Notes under the pieces: model-generated | What the model was told of the DNA's origin: nothing | Seen by the model: only the letters and a program-made list of their open reading frames with translations | Database searches by the model: none | NCBI RefSeq assembly: GCF_048771995.1 | Contig: NC_133063.1 | Location: 65,591,014 to 65,655,013 of the forward strand | Source of the DNA: Taeniopygia guttata | Taxonomy: Eukaryota > Chordata > Aves > Passeriformes > Estrildidae | Direction of reading: 5' to 3' | Length of the DNA stretch: 64,000 nt | Shown: piece after piece, positions 49,901-62,739 of the stretch | Numbering within the stretch: the stretch's first letter is position 1 | Layout of the letters: every line of letters starts with the position of its first letter | Program-made: the position numbers and the translations under genes

Positions 49901-51437
49901 AAATTCAGTTCTCTTATTCGGAAGGCAAAACAAAGCACTGTTTTCACTTTTCTATCCAGCTATTTTAAGTGAAGCGGGGTATCAATACTGCAGTATTTAT
50001 GTCATATTAAAATGGTTTCTACATAACCAGCTAGAAGAAAAATGGAATCACAGAGTAGTTTTTTAATCCTTTAATTAGGGATTTTAACTGTTTTAAAGTA
50101 GTCATGTGTTCAAACTTAATGTCATACATAAATTAATATCTCCAGCAAATGTAATAATTTTTTCAGCCTGTGTAACACCACACATCAGTTAGTATATCAG
50201 CTGAGTTTGTAATCCATATATCTGCCAGTGACTTAACACTGTTCTATTCTCTTACCAGAGTTAATACTTATTTAATATTTGCTTTTATAATTAATTCCAG
50301 AATTTCTCACTATCTTTTGAAGTGTTTGTCACAAGAAAAGTGAGGGAAAGAAGTATCTTCTATTGGTCACATTACCGATGGCACAAACTTTTGCTCTGTA
50401 GGTATAAGTGATAGTTCCTATGCAAAATCATCATCATATTCAATGGCATAAAGGCCATGAAGTATTACTGCTGAGCAGCTTTCCTCAAGTGTACTGGAGA
50501 CAGTTAGGCTTAATTACATGCAATTTTATAAAAGCACTAAAAGAAATTCTTTCAATTACCGTTTGGTTGCAGCTTTAATAATTCCTTGAAATGAAATTTA
50601 GGGACCAAGCCAGTTTAATTAGGTAATGTTTATTTTACATAGAACAATCTCCAAAGAATATTTTAAAAACCCAATCTAAATACTGATTTTATTGCATTTA
50701 TTTTCTTAAAAAAAAAAAAAAAAAAAAAAAGACAGACAGGCACAATTTAGGTATTCAAATACTTCAAACTGAATAACTGTTCGCTATTCAGATTTCCCCA
50801 ATACCACTCCAAAGGCTGTGAAAATAGAAAATGTCATTTTGCACAAGGCAGTAGTGCATTTAGTAGGAATGAATTGCAAAATATAGTTTTGGGAAGCAAG
50901 TCGTTATTGTCTCTCTATAATTACCTATAATATTTTTTGAATTGCACAATACATTTGCTTTGCAATTGACAACTGCCACAAAATAGGCCTAGTATGTAGC
51001 TAAATATTTGCTCAAACTATCCCTTAGAAACAAATTAGGTTTTATTTTGGTAAATACTTAAAGTCTAGTATCAGCTATATTATGTATCTGAGGTAATTTA
51101 AAAATGTTTCAATAGGAAGAGGTTTATGTATTTAACTAAATTCAATTTCTGTCTACTTTAAAATCTACACAATAGCTGTGTGTCCTAAAAAATATTTTGA
51201 TTTGAAAGTACCAACACCAATGAAATCTTGAGCTGTTTAAATGAATTGATTTCTTGGTTTTCTGTTTTGTTATAAATGCTGAAAAGGCACTGTGTACATT
51301 CCTCTGAACATTTGGTGTTTTAGGGTGTGTTTTTAAAATTTAACAAGCATCCAACAACAAACTTCAAATATTTATACGCAAAAAAATACTGAATAGACTT
51401 CCCACTGATTGATGAAGTCCACGATATCTGAAAGTAC
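46901..51437 (-). other. IQGAP2 3' UTR and IQGAP2-F2R intergenic region
   Basis: Only 4.5 kb separates the IQGAP2 stop (51438) from the F2R island. Minus-strand AATAAA motifs occur at 51046-51041 (about 392 nt past the stop) and as a close pair at 50702-50697 and 50693-50688, all plausible IQGAP2 polyadenylation signals. An A run of about 23 lies near 50708-50731. The plus-strand frame at 49467-49814 has no recognisable family. No transposon was identified. Confidence 0.5.
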
Positions 51438-51551
51438 TTATTTTCCATAAAACTTCTTATTCAACAAGAATATGAGCAAATTCACATTCACTTTAGCTTT
51501 ATCAAACATTTTCATTACAGCCACACCTTCATACTGCATCTGAAGCAAATC
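51438..51551 (-). CDS. IQGAP2: IQGAP2, last coding exon
   Basis: Terminal exon, phase 0 start after acceptor ATTTCAG|GAT. It reads DLLQMQYEGVAVMKMFDKAK, then VNVNLLIFLLNKKFYGK and a stop, closely matching the C-terminus of human IQGAP2 (which has LLIYLLNKKFYGK as I recall). It completes the RasGAP C-terminal domain. The mRNA continues into the 3' UTR below 51438. Confidence 0.96.
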   Translation of the reverse strand, partial: DLLQMQYEGVAVMKMFDKAKVNVNLLIFLLNKKFYGK

Positions 51552-52024
51552 CTGAAATGAGAAAAAAAATCATTAGTGTCTGTCTAAATCCATACCTTAC
51601 AGTAACAAGGTGTGATAAACATCACCAACTCCAGGTTCTTCACAACTTAAACAATTGCAAGCAAGTATTGGGATACATGTAGAAAACATTGTGTGTCCTC
51701 TACATCCTAAGCTACAGATGGTCAGTAACAGCAAACCAGACAAAACACTGTTTTCTGTGTATTTCCTTTTTTTTTTTTTTTTTAGTATTTCCTGCTTGCC
51801 ACCTGAACTAATGCAGTGGTTGATTTCATGTAGTTGGCCCAAGATAAACATTAATTCAATGCCCATGCCCAGCATGCTGCAGAAGTTATGTAATTATTCT
51901 TCATATTAGCTGCTGCTCTGTACTGATTGACTGGTTCATGGATACATGTGAAAAAAATATTGAAAAGGTTTGTAGTTACAGGAAATGCAACAGCAGCTAT
52001 ATAGCAAAGGAACAAAATTCAAAC

Positions 52025-52133
52025 CTGGAAATGGAGCTGCACTTTTTCCATCTCAACTCCTAAAAATTTTGCTTTGATTTCAAAGTCACCCACTTCTTCT
52101 CCAGGTGTGATATCAAACATCACGTTCTTAAAC
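52025..52133 (-). CDS. IQGAP2: IQGAP2, penultimate coding exon
   Basis: Acceptor TTTCAAG|G, donor TTCCAG|GTTTGA. It encodes FKNVMFDITPGEEVGDFEIK, then AKFLGVEMEKVQLHFQ, part of the RasGAP C-terminal domain. The incoming G completes a Gln codon with CA from the previous exon; the outgoing phase is 0. A longer minus-strand frame to 52570 runs into intron and is not coding. Confidence 0.96.
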
Positions 52134-52372
52134 CTTGAAACAAGAAAGGTAATTGAATACATAGGCTGTGCAGTTGCGTATAATCCGGAGACAGTTTTGG
52201 GGAAAAAGCCTTCAGAACATAAAACTTTGACAATCATTGGTGTCAAAAGAATCACTCCATCCCTCCCTGCACTGCACTCCATATAGGGTCTTCTTAGAGA
52301 CTTTCTGGTAGTATGAAATACAGAATTCCGAAGTCTTTTGTACTGGAGAAACAACCCCCCAGAAAAGCCCAA

Positions 52373-52485
52373 CCCCAAAAAAAAACAACTAACAAAAAAA
52401 CAAAACAAAACAAAACAAATCTGCCAATCAAAACCAAACCAACAAACAAAAAATGCAACAAAACAAGACAACAAAAAAAGAAAAG
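52373..52485 (+). repeat. A-rich (CAAAA)n-like tract
   Basis: Irregular AACAAAACAAAAC sequence in an IQGAP2 intron. Simple sequence; the short lysine/asparagine-rich frames across it are artefacts. Confidence 0.8.
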
Positions 52486-53159
52486 TCTTTGGGAAGTTCA
52501 GTGAACAAATTGGATCCAACACCCAGCAGATAGAAACAGGACAACCAAATTTTCCTTCTGCCATGCCCAAGCATCTCCTTGCAGGTTCATATTTGCCTCA
52601 TGTGGCTTCCTTTACCTGATGAATCCACTTAGGGAAAAAAAAATAGAAAAAGAAAAAACCTGAAAAAATATTTCTGTGCAGAAGGTGGAGGGGAAGGTGC
52701 AGAAAATGGAAGACTTTCACTACCACCGCCTCAAAATGGAAGAATACAAAAGGGATGTTAAACCACCACATCCATTTACCCTGCCATAGTGAGGAAGAGC
52801 ACAAAACCTGAGGTTTACTAAGTTATTTGAAAGTAACTGGTCAAGATTTGAAAAAGGATTGCTACAACTGCATAAAAATGTGGTTGTTAATAGTGAGTCT
52901 GCTGCCAAACTCACACTTGTTCATGTAAGACGGTGCTAGGGCTGGTTTGTTAAAATATTTTTCCCAAGGTAATCACAGAGCAAGGTATAAAGTAAAAAGA
53001 AATAATTATAACAATTACACTGTAGCATCCTTCTGAATACAGAGGTCTGAGGTAATTTTAGCTGTGGCACAGGAAATAAGGATTTCTTTTATGAAAAGCC
53101 AGATCTTTTCAGAAATTGTTGATCAGAAAATGATTGGAATTGATTTGTACTGCACTTAC

Positions 53160-53303
53160 TGATTGGTTTGAAGATCTTCAATTTCTAGGATGACACCTTT
53201 TTCATGAAGTCTTGCAGCTGTGTACTTTAGTGAGGTCTGTTTCAGCTTTTTGCTTCCCTTCACCTCTTCTTTTCCATCTAATTTAATTGACCTCCGTGAA
53301 TTT
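53160..53303 (-). CDS. IQGAP2: IQGAP2 exon, RasGAP C-terminal domain
   Basis: Acceptor CTTTCCAG|A, donor AATCA|GTAAGT. After completing a Lys codon it encodes NSRRSIKLDGKEEVKGSKKL, then KQTSLKYTAARLHEKGVILE and IEDLQTN, with CA left for the next exon. The RRSIKLDGK and KYTAA(K/R)LHEKGV blocks are IQGAP hallmarks. Confidence 0.96.
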
Positions 53304-54124
53304 CTGGAAAGAGAACAAGAAAACTGGTTTTTGATGTGTTTGTCAGACTCTTAATACTTCATTTACTCTTCTAGCCATATTTAACTTTCTTTCACTCTTT
53401 CTTGAACTTATCTAAAAAAACCAAAATTAACATCCCAAAAAATCTAAGAGTTGGAAGAATTTTTTAGTATGCAGTAAATCATCTTGCCAATGATTTTGAA
53501 TCATCTTTTTAGCACTTCTTTCAATTCTATTGTGAAATGCAACTCTGATCCTAAAGAATCCACAATTTTCAGTTCAAAATTGCAATTTGTAAACTTAAGG
53601 TGACATAAATGGTAAATACTCTGTAATTAGAGTTAATTTTTGGATCAATGAAGTGTGCACTAGGAAAATTCCTATTCACGTCAGTAAAATGCTTTCATTT
53701 TAACATTTTGGTGGAATTGGTGGGTAGATTGCTTTCAAGTAACTCTGTCATATCTGAAAGGTAAAATTATTTAGGCATTTATTTCCCCCTTTTCCATTCT
53801 ATGACAAACCTCAAACCTTTAAAAAAAGGAAGAAACCAATAATTACTTCCCAAAACTTCATGACCTCTGACCTTGCAAATGGATCTGCAAAGTAGCAGCA
53901 ATTAAATATATTGAAAACATCTATACATCTCTTTACATAGACTTTTCTTTCTCCAAGGCCATCTTAAATAAATGCAAGACTTTAATATCCATATGCTGAC
54001 ACAGTTAGCAACTCTCATGGACCTTTTGTAGACTGTCAAACTTTAAACTACAGAGTAACACCTCCTCTTCGTCTTGATAAAACACACTAAAAGACACATT
54101 AAATGAAAGAAAGACTCAACTTAC

Positions 54125-54285
54125 TTTCTTGTTAAGTTGTCTAAGCAAGTTTTTATATAGGTGTTGTAATAATTAATTTGTTCCTCATAAAATGCTGTCT
54201 TGGAGTTAAGGGCATTCAAAGTCTGCTGGAGTTTCACCAACTCAGCTTTTCGATGATGTCTGTATCTTCTTTGATTCCGGATATC
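54125..54285 (-). CDS. IQGAP2: IQGAP2 exon, coiled segment of RasGAP C-terminal domain
   Basis: Acceptor TTATTTAG|GAT, donor AAGAAA|GTAAGT, phase 0 in and 2 out. It encodes DIRNQRRYRHHRKAELVKLQ, then QTLNALNSKTAFYEEQINYY and NTYIKTCLDNLTR. It is charged and helical, and matches the IQGAP segment after NEIAK. The HH in RYRHHRKAEL stands where human has KL. Confidence 0.96.
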
Positions 54286-55087
54286 CTAAATAAATTAATG
54301 TAATTATTTTATTAATTTTAAATTTTAAAAAGCCTCAGTTCATTTCCATTCCAATTTGTAATTACAAAATCTGCCTTAATTACTGAGAGAAAGTACAAAA
54401 CTATCATGTTAGTTCTTACAAGAACAGTACCTGCAGGGAGTACTACAGTTTGTTTCCATGGCAATCGCATTGCTACTCATATTTAGAAGTGGTCTTGAAC
54501 TTTGCTGTGCTCTTTGCTTGTGCTAAAGGTAGTTCAATATATTAAAGTTCTTATGGCCAGTATGGGTTGTGGATGTGGAATAGGATTTGTTGAGAACAGT
54601 CCCTGTGCTTTATCAGCACCAGGATGGGCACCACATTGGCCCACTATTCTTCTTGAGTCCTGCCCAACCACAGCAGATCAGTGTTAATACCAATCAAATA
54701 ATATTTCATGGGGGTTTAAGACTTCTGAAACCTTACCAAGACCACAGCCATTCTTAATTGAAACACCACTGAGCAATTCCATTTACTGTTAATACAAAGT
54801 TATATTGAAACATTATAGAGGACGAGTTAAATCATCAGCAGCATCAAATTCAATATCAGATTCAGATAACAAAGGTTGCAGTTTCTTGTCATTCATTTCA
54901 GACAGTTATTCAGGAGTGTACTGTCTTTCATTATTTTGTCAGGGAAGGAAAACAATTGCTTCGTATGTGGATACTTGAGTAGCTTAGTGTAGCATTCCCT
55001 GAAAAATATGTGTTTTACTTCTCTAATTGGAATGGATTTAGGCTAGATGCTAAAAAACATTGATATACAGGGAAAAATTCAGTTTAC

Positions 55088-55300
55088 CTTAGCAATCTCA
55101 TTTATAATTTCTTGGTACTTAGTTGCTGAAGACACAAGTCCTGCTTGTTCCAATGTCCGGAGATTTCTCTGAATTTTCCTTTTCTTTTGTTCTATTGGTA
55201 GCTGCCCATCTTCAAAAAAAGACTGATTCTGCTTCATTTTCTCTGGAGTTTTGGAATCTAAGATGGCACGTTTTTCTACAAGTTTCAAATTCTCAGATTC
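55088..55300 (-). CDS. IQGAP2: IQGAP2 exon, start of RasGAP C-terminal domain
   Basis: Seventy-one codons, phase 0 on both sides; acceptor TTTCCCCCCCCGCCAG|GAA, donor GCTAAG|GTAAAC. Key blocks are KTPEKMKQNQSFFEDGQLP, EQKKRKIQRNLRTLEQ and YQEIINEIAK. These are among the most conserved IQGAP sequences and fix the family. Confidence 0.97.
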
Positions 55301-56195
55301 CTGGCGGGGGGGAAAGAATCCAGAACAGTTATTTTCTAGATTTTAATAACTGTTAAATGTTTAAGTACATTGAATTCTCAAGTACATTGAATAGGAGATT
55401 ATCAAGAATCAGAGTGCAATCTTTATGTCGTATTACTACTTGGTCTCAAAGTACCCCATTTACTATGCCTTTGGACATACTTCAGCTATGTAGTGACAAT
55501 ACTTGAGTTATTCAAAATGTCTAATTCAGCCAGGCTCAATGACTTCACCAAGTTGTGGGAAGACTGCCCGGATCTCACAGGTGTTTCCTACATATGCACA
55601 CACTGAGGTGAACTAAACTCTGCACATTATTAAGATGCAGTTTTGCATGTCAGTGTCTATGGGAAAGACTTCAACTGTGAGCTCTTCTCACTCAATTCCC
55701 GTACCAAGGATAGCAGTCGTTTCCTGAGAATTGCTTGTAGAGATTAAGCAAATAAACTAAAGGGTCAGGCAACTTGAGTTACAATACTGAATTTAATGAG
55801 GGGGACAAAAGAAGAGTAGAGAGATTAATCTCAGGCTATTTGTTGTATTATAATATAGGAGAGAAAAGACCATGTTTACAAAAAATATATTAAAAAAAAA
55901 ATATTCTAGTCATATTCTAGTGATTCCAATACAGCAAGAAGAAATATTTTAGTCTAATCTAGCTCACAGCTCACATTTTGTTTCTCTCTGAAGCTATTTC
56001 AAATTATGCAGCAAAAAAAAACCCAACTATACAAGTCTCATATTTTGAAGACTCTAGATCTGAATAGTCTAAAACCACCAACAGACAATTTCATTATTGG
56101 AATGTGATGGAGAAAGCTGTCAGAGGTCTATTAAGGCTTTCAAATAGCTGTAAAAAAATACTTCCTTCCCTATTCAGGCCCAGTATAACACTTAC

Positions 56196-56283
56196 CTGTT
56201 GTGCAGTGGCTGGTGTTTCTAATATTTCTGAGAGCGTATCCCCTGGTTGTGTTCGTATCACATCCACAATGAGTCTTTTGGTC
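56196..56283 (-). CDS. IQGAP2: IQGAP2 exon
   Basis: Acceptor TTTTAAAAG|G, donor CAACAG|GTAAGT. It completes a Lys codon, then encodes TKRLIVDVIRTQPGDTLSEI and LETPATAQQ, matching human IQGAP2 TKKLI(I/V)DVIRNQPGNTLTEILETPATAQQ at this point. It links the GAP-related domain region to the C-terminal domain. Confidence 0.97.
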
Positions 56284-57969
56284 CTTTTAAAAGGATATAT
56301 GGATATTACAAAAGAGTTATCACTTGTACATGCAACTTTTTCAACCATAAAAGTAGTAAACTCCCCCTTTGTTATGGATTATTGGTACAATTCGCTTTCT
56401 AGCTTTTTATGTTTCACAGCTTCCTTTAACAGCTTTAAGACTAAGTATCTGATTTCTACATAGTCTGAATAGAGAAATACATGTAAGCTTCCCTCCACTT
56501 ATTTTAGAAAACTAGCACAGTAAAACAGTTACTGTTAATAAAATACAAGCAACAACTCACATGTGGATTTTAATTGTGATCATGACAAAACAGTAGACAG
56601 AAATATAACATTTGAAAAGCCTGAGCTACTCATCGTTCCATTAAGGGTCATATTTACTGAATAAAGTTGAAATGTACTCAGAACTGCTAAACTTTGAAGA
56701 AACTTTTCATTTGATGCAGTGCATTTACGCAAACCGCTTAAGGACAGATACTTCTCTAGCAACAACAGACAAGAAGCATTTCCTTGCTAAAAAAGGGAAG
56801 CTGCTACACCCTGATATGTTAACCAGTTCTTTTCTTGGTTAGAATTTATCTAATTCCTGCTGCCTATTCGTTCATAATACTTCCAAGAACATCCTGCTAC
56901 AGAATTCTATTAATTTAGAGGACATGAGTACTGAAATAGCTCATTATTCTTAACAATTAACAGAAAATTGAAGATGCAGTTTAAGTTTCCAAGGAAAAAT
57001 GTCTAAATAATGTCAACATTTCTATGACATAACCTAATAGTTTAAAGTGATAGTCCACTTAGGTACAGTTGCTTCTTCAGAAGTAAAACTTCACACCATT
57101 GAACAAATCCAGAATACTTATTTCTGATTAAAGAAAACCCAAACAGCTTAATAGATCAGATTTGAATTATGGCCCATGTCTGTCCTACTAGTTATTTGTG
57201 CTGTCTTTCCCTTTTAATATGAACTTTTGCCTTCACACCTATGAGGTACGTATAAGCACAGTAATAGAAGAGAGCAGCATTCTGTTCTCCTCCTTACTCA
57301 GATTGCACTAGGATTTTAAGTAGGCCAATCCCTTTTCTGCATACATTGAAATAACATCAAAAGATGGGTGCCAATAATGTGAAACAAAGTGCTGTGATGT
57401 AATTCATTTTTACTATAAAGTAGCCTATACTATAAAGTATTCCAGAGTATCCCTGTAGCCATTTTTAAATTTGTTTCTAAGACAGAATAAACACAATTTT
57501 CTTTCCTGGATAAAAGCATGCAGCATGCACTATTCCTGCTGAAGTAACAGTTACATTCTTTTCAAATGGCTGATGGAAGGATATCAGGAAAGTGTTTATT
57601 TTTGAGTGGGAGGAAAGGACATGGTAATACTGTCTGACCCTTTTCATCAGAAAAGACTGCTTTTCATCTCTGCTTTCCCAAGGCTGTGGCATTTTAAAGC
57701 AGAGTGCTTTTACAGCTTCACAAGAAAATGTTTCCTAGATAATGATGCAGTCATGCTCCAAAACACAAATGGCAATATACTTCTTTTTCTGGAAAAACTG
57801 ACTGTTCTTCTGATTTTTCCAAAAGTTTAAGTAGCACTGAACACAAACTGGCTTTTGACAACTGAATGCACTCAGCACCTCAGAAATGCATTTAGGCAGG
57901 GTAAATGTTTAAAAAACAATATTTAAAAACAGACAATAAGCAGAATGTAAGTGCTTGAGCAAAACTTAC

Positions 57970-58111
57970 TTTATCATCAAACTTTTGAGATCCTGATCTT
58001 CACCTTCTCGTAATTCATATTTGCATGTTAGAGACAGTGAAATCTCTGTTTTTGCAAGTTGACTCAGTGTACTTTCCCTGTTGGGATCACTGGGATCAAC
58101 AGCTCCTTCCC
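57970..58111 (-). CDS. IQGAP2: IQGAP2 exon
   Basis: Acceptor TCCTTTTAG|GG (phase 1 in), donor GATAAA|GTAAGT (phase 2 out). It encodes EGAVDPSDPNRESTLSQLAK, TEISLSLTCKYELREGEDQ and DLKSLMIK, matching the human IQGAP2 linker region after the GAP-related domain. Confidence 0.96.
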
Positions 58112-58578
58112 CTAAAAGGAAACATATTTTACTCCAAGTGTTCCAATTTTCTCATGACTCAGTACATGAAGCAAACAAGCACCTACATGAATCATGTAAA
58201 CAATCAGAAATACTAATCTTATTATATTGTGCCTCCACATAGTTCCTCTTAGAAGCAGTCTTTTTTTGGACATTGAACAATCAAAACAATAACTTAGCTA
58301 TTTATAAGCCCAGTTACAGTATTTTGGAAATTACACCAATCCTTGCTTTTCAGGCTCCTGATGTGCAAAAGACTTCCACGTTGTCTTCTCAAATAATACA
58401 AACAATGTAACATCCTTCATTCTAACATGCAGTGATAATGAAGAATGGAAGAGTATCAGCTATGTTAACAGGCTATTCACTTGAATGTTGGTGTTACCCA
58501 TGACTACTAGCTACTTTCTAAAGACTTTTCTACAATAAATGCAAATTAAGTATCAGTCAAATGCATTACTTTCTAAGA

Positions 58579-58617
58579 AATTATACAAATTAAAAATTAA
58601 TTTTTATTTGTATAATT
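58579..58617. repeat. Inverted repeat with one bulged base, 17-bp arms
   Basis: AATTATACAAAT(t)AAAAA and TTTTTATTTGTATAATT around the loop TTAA, in an IQGAP2 intron. Very AT-rich. Confidence 0.85.
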
Positions 58618-58994
58618 AAGTAGCAAAAGAAAAAAATGTCTGGTTTTAGAATTCTCTGTATAGTTTTTCTAAGTTTCTACCCAACACTAGCAAATCTTAA
58701 GACCAGATTGTTAAAAAAAAAAATCACTTTTTTCCTATCTGCACGAGTGGACCATTCAAAATATTAGTAATGTTTGGATTTTGAATCACACATTAAATTT
58801 TAGAGTGAATATTGCAGTTAAGAAAAACGTTCAAATATAAGGTGCAATGTTACAGTAAGCATATGGAAAATAATTCTGTAGTAAACAGAGAAACAGAAGC
58901 TATTGCTCTGAGAGACACAAGAGCATTTAAGTCAAGTCTCTGTATAATTCTGCCCCTAAAATGAAGTTACCCATAAAGACAAAAAATAGCATAC

Positions 58995-59097
58995 CAAGGA
59001 AAGATTCTATATCAGGAACAGGTCCCAGACCTTCCAGCAATTCATTCAGCAGGTCATTAGTCTCAGTGGCAATGGCATCTTGGTGTTCCAAAAGCAG
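58995..59097 (-). CDS. IQGAP2: IQGAP2 exon
   Basis: Acceptor TTTATAG|CTG (phase 0), donor TCCTTG|GTATGC (phase 1 out). It encodes LLLEHQDAIATETNDLLNEL and LEGLGPVPDIESFL, plus one base of a Gly codon. The LLLEHQDAIA block is IQGAP-specific. Confidence 0.96.
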
Positions 59098-60523
59098 CTA
59101 TAAACAAATGTGAATGAAATCATCATCCAGAAAAAGCTTTCCTGGTATCTTTATACTTGAAACTAAGTCTGGAAACCAAATGTTGAAAAACAGAGACACA
59201 GATCACAGTCGTGATCAGGATTATGGAAGATCTTCCCAAGGCCAGGAAGCACCCTGGATTCTGGGCTAGAGTTTAGAGTTGCCCTTGCTGTAAAAACAGC
59301 TTGTCTTGTTCCTCCAGCTATTCTCTCTGGAGTACTAAATATCATGGCTGAGCAGAAGATTTGCAATGAGGATTTAAAAATTCCTAATCGTCACAGAATA
59401 AAGGATGATAATCCCAAGCAGAGCATTTTGGTGCTGCATCCTTAACACCCAAAGGAATAAAGATAGTGATCCATAGAAAGACACCTATTTTCTGTATATC
59501 CATCCCAGTAGCTTGCAACAGTGTCAGTGATACCTTTTAGAAAGGACTGTATTTTCTAAGTGAGGAACCAGCACTGCAGCACCCACTGCACCTAATAGAC
59601 ATGTTATGCCAGTCACTGGACTCACAAAAAGGACTAATGTTCACATATAACTTCCGGTCATTATCTGCAGGCATAGGTATGTTGCTTCAAAAATTAAAAG
59701 AACAGGCACAAAGACAAACCAGAGATTTTCTTTTAGCAGATTAAGTTATTAGTTTTCAGATTATTATTACTTGAATGAAACTAATTTTCAGAGTGGCCTA
59801 CTGTGAGTTGGCTGTTCTACCTTTTCCGTAGTGTATCTGGCAGTATTCGGGAGAGATTCCTTTGTAGTGTTTGTGGGCTTTTTTTTTTTTTTTTTTTTTC
59901 AGGGGAACGTTGTGGGTTTTTTTTTTTTTTGACTTGGGCAGGGGGACACACTGGGGACATATTGCAAGCCAGGAAACAGATGGTGGTATCCCAGTTTTAG
60001 GAGGAACATGTGGTAAATATTTAACTTGCACCCTATTAGGTCATACTTCAGACTGCAGTTATTTTGCTCTTTACCCACAGTAAGAACAGGAGTGATACCA
60101 CAGCATCAATTGTTCTAAATCCAATGTTTTCATCTGCTTCCAACAAGTCACGTGACAGAATGCCAGAGCCACAGCATACAATTTCTATTCCCAAAGGCTT
60201 TCCTTCACACTGCTTTCACTTTCTTACCCAAGACAAGTTAGAAATGTTACACGAGACTGGAACATAATTGTTCTTTCCCCTCATCAGAAAGTGTTACACA
60301 CTAATTATTATTGAAGATGATGCTTGTGCATGAAAGCAGCATTTGCATTTTTCCTAGGAAAAAAAAAATCTAATATTCAGCTTCAGAACATTTCAGAGAT
60401 GAAGAGAAGAAATTACTTCAAAAATAAGAATGAAAACTAAGCTTTCCCCCAGGAGTGTTAGCTGCAAATATTTGATAATCTGTATGCTATAGTCCATTAA
60501 CTAGTCTGTTTTGATTGACTTAC

Positions 60524-60656
60524 TGAATGGGTATTAATAATTTCTTCAATGGAGATATATATGACAGGCTTGCTAAGGGTCACCATATCAGAGTATTCAT
60601 CAATATTGAATTTCTCCTCTGGTTCAGGAACATCACATGCTGCTTGAAAAAAATTC
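60524..60656 (-). CDS. IQGAP2: IQGAP2 exon
   Basis: Acceptor TTCTCTTAG|G, donor CATTCA|GTAAGT. After completing Arg it encodes NFFQAACDVPEPEEKFNIDE, YSDMVTLSKPVIYISIEEI and INTHS. VPEPEEKFN and KPVIYISIEEII match IQGAP family members at the end of the GAP-related domain. Confidence 0.97.
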
Positions 60657-62739
60657 CTAAGAGAAAATGAGAAAGACTTCAATAATTGTCCCTTATAAAT
60701 TCACTTTATTTAGCCTGTATAAAAAAAAGCCACAGTCATGTCTTTGCCATGCATAATGTTTGTCTTATAACCTCCAATCTACCCTCAATGTTTCAAGGAG
60801 GCAATACATCAATACAAGTGATGAAGCCTTCTCTTTCCTGGATAGCTGGTAGAAAACTGTTTTAAAGGGGTTGGGTTTTTTCCACTACTTATTAAACAAG
60901 GTAAATTTTAAGGACTTAGAGAAATATCTATTAATGGCCTAGAAATTATAAAAGGATTTCTCTCTTATTTTACGAAGGCACTTTGCAGTATGAGGTGTGC
61001 TGAGAAGGAATTGATTGAAATAGATGCACAAAATTCCCATTTGTCTCACAGATGTTTACATTGCCGTTTGGCAGAAAAGGAGCTACTCAAAATGAGAGAA
61101 AATGTAGTATTGTTTATAAATATAAGAATCCTGAGAGGAAAAAAATGCAGCATGGTTGAAGTGTTACTTTAATGTGACTAGCATGCACATGGAGTACTGA
61201 GACTTGCTTCTTCCCAAAACAACATCTGGTGTCTCACCAAGCTACTGACTTATTCTGGGATGTGCACAGACCACCAAGAACCAGCAAGATCCTCTTGTAG
61301 AGAACCATTTTGTTTTCTGAAGTGATAAGACCTGAAGTGCGGCAGCTGGGAAAAACAGTGTTTTAGATTATGCCTATGGGTTTGCTCCAGGAGCCATATT
61401 ATGCTAGCCCGATGGTGTTGAACAGGCTGCACGTTTCAGGTTCACAGCACCTTTGAAGTATCAGAAAAGAGTAATTAAAAGGAAAAAAGAAGAAAGAAAA
61501 TGGGCTGAGAATCTTCACTTTGGAGAGGAAAAGCTGGAGACTACACATCACATTGTACAAAATCACAGTGGTATTGCATGAGATATATGCAGAATTCATT
61601 AATTAGTCCAAAAAATAATGAAACTGCAGGAAAATTTTAATTCTATGTGACAGGTAGCAAATTTCTAAATATTGCTACAGGAGGAATTGTGAAGGTAGAT
61701 GATCTCAAAGGCTTAGGAAGGGTGTGGACAAATTTCTGCACAAGTTCATAAATGCAGAGTAAAAGATCTAGGCAGGCTTAATGGCTTTGAGCATAGCTAA
61801 CATTGCTAATATTGTACCAAAGGGGAACAGGTAGCTAAGGACAGCCACTGTTGCTGTCTAAGAAGGGCTTAGTTAAAGTACAGAGCACAGGCATACAGAT
61901 ATTTAAGTTAGCTTAATTAGGAGAGGGATTCTTCCTTTCATAGCAATCAAGGGCTGACTATAACAGGACTCTTTTGTTATCATTTGTTATTCTTGCTATA
62001 ACACTTTCTACCTTATAGCTTCTTCATGTTTATGTAATGCCCTTAAATACTTCATTAAAATTACTAAGTTGAATTGTTTCTGTATCCATGGTTGACATGT
62101 CTCAAGGAAACCCATTATATGAACAGTGCATTTGCTTTCACAAAAGGGAGACACTAAAGACAGAAATTCTGAGTGCAAGTTTATTGCAAAATTCAACAGT
62201 ACCATGAAGTAATAGCAATGAATGGGCAGTAACCCCAAAGAACTTGTGTCCCAGAATGTAGCAAAAATATGCAGTTCCCTATGGCTGCAAGATAAACTAA
62301 TGATATCTGTATAGAATCTGTCAGCAAAGATGAGAGAATAAAAACAAACTCTACTACTTTTTCCTGACAAATATTTTTTTTTCCTCAGACAAAGCATTCA
62401 GATCAAGCAGATCTGAAATCAAGATCAATCAAGCAGATCCCAAATCAAGCAGACATTGATTCTTCTGGATAATGAGTTACCTCAGTCTGTTCTCAGTCTG
62501 TGCTTGCAGTAAGGAACGACAAGCAAAACAGTAGAGATGATCTCAAATTAATGCATAAGTTGAAATACAACCTGTTACTCCTGCTCCAGCTTCCTTGTCA
62601 GTGAGCATTTCTCTTTGCCATATCACTCAACATTTTTAACATTTTGAACAGGAAATTCCTATCAACAAGAGGTCCACCTCCCTTACTCATGCTAGAGGAA
62701 AGCTCTTACTCTGTAGGTATTTGTGAGGGCTGTGCATAC

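Larger units (their letters stand above)
51552..62739 (-). other. IQGAP2: IQGAP2 introns inside the window
   Basis: Nine introns: 51552-52024, 52134-53159, 53304-54124, 54286-55087, 55301-56195, 56284-57969, 58112-58994, 59098-60523 and 60657-62739. All are GT-AG. They hold T runs at 51767-51783 and 59879-59899, an A-rich tract at 52373-52485 and an inverted repeat at 58579-58617. I recognise no LINE, LTR or RNA gene in them, in contrast to the intergenic DNA to the left. Confidence 0.85.

Noticed and set aside
50708-50731. Long A run as the tail of a processed retrocopy
   Set aside because: Nothing upstream resembles an mRNA copy and no target duplication was seen; treated as a simple homopolymer.
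52019-52570. 183-codon minus-strand frame
   Set aside because: Only its last 36 codons are an IQGAP2 exon; the upstream part is the translated complement of an A-rich intron tract.
59879-59931. Twin T runs as the tail of a minus-strand retrocopy
   Set aside because: Sequence on the far side is not related to any recognisable transcript.
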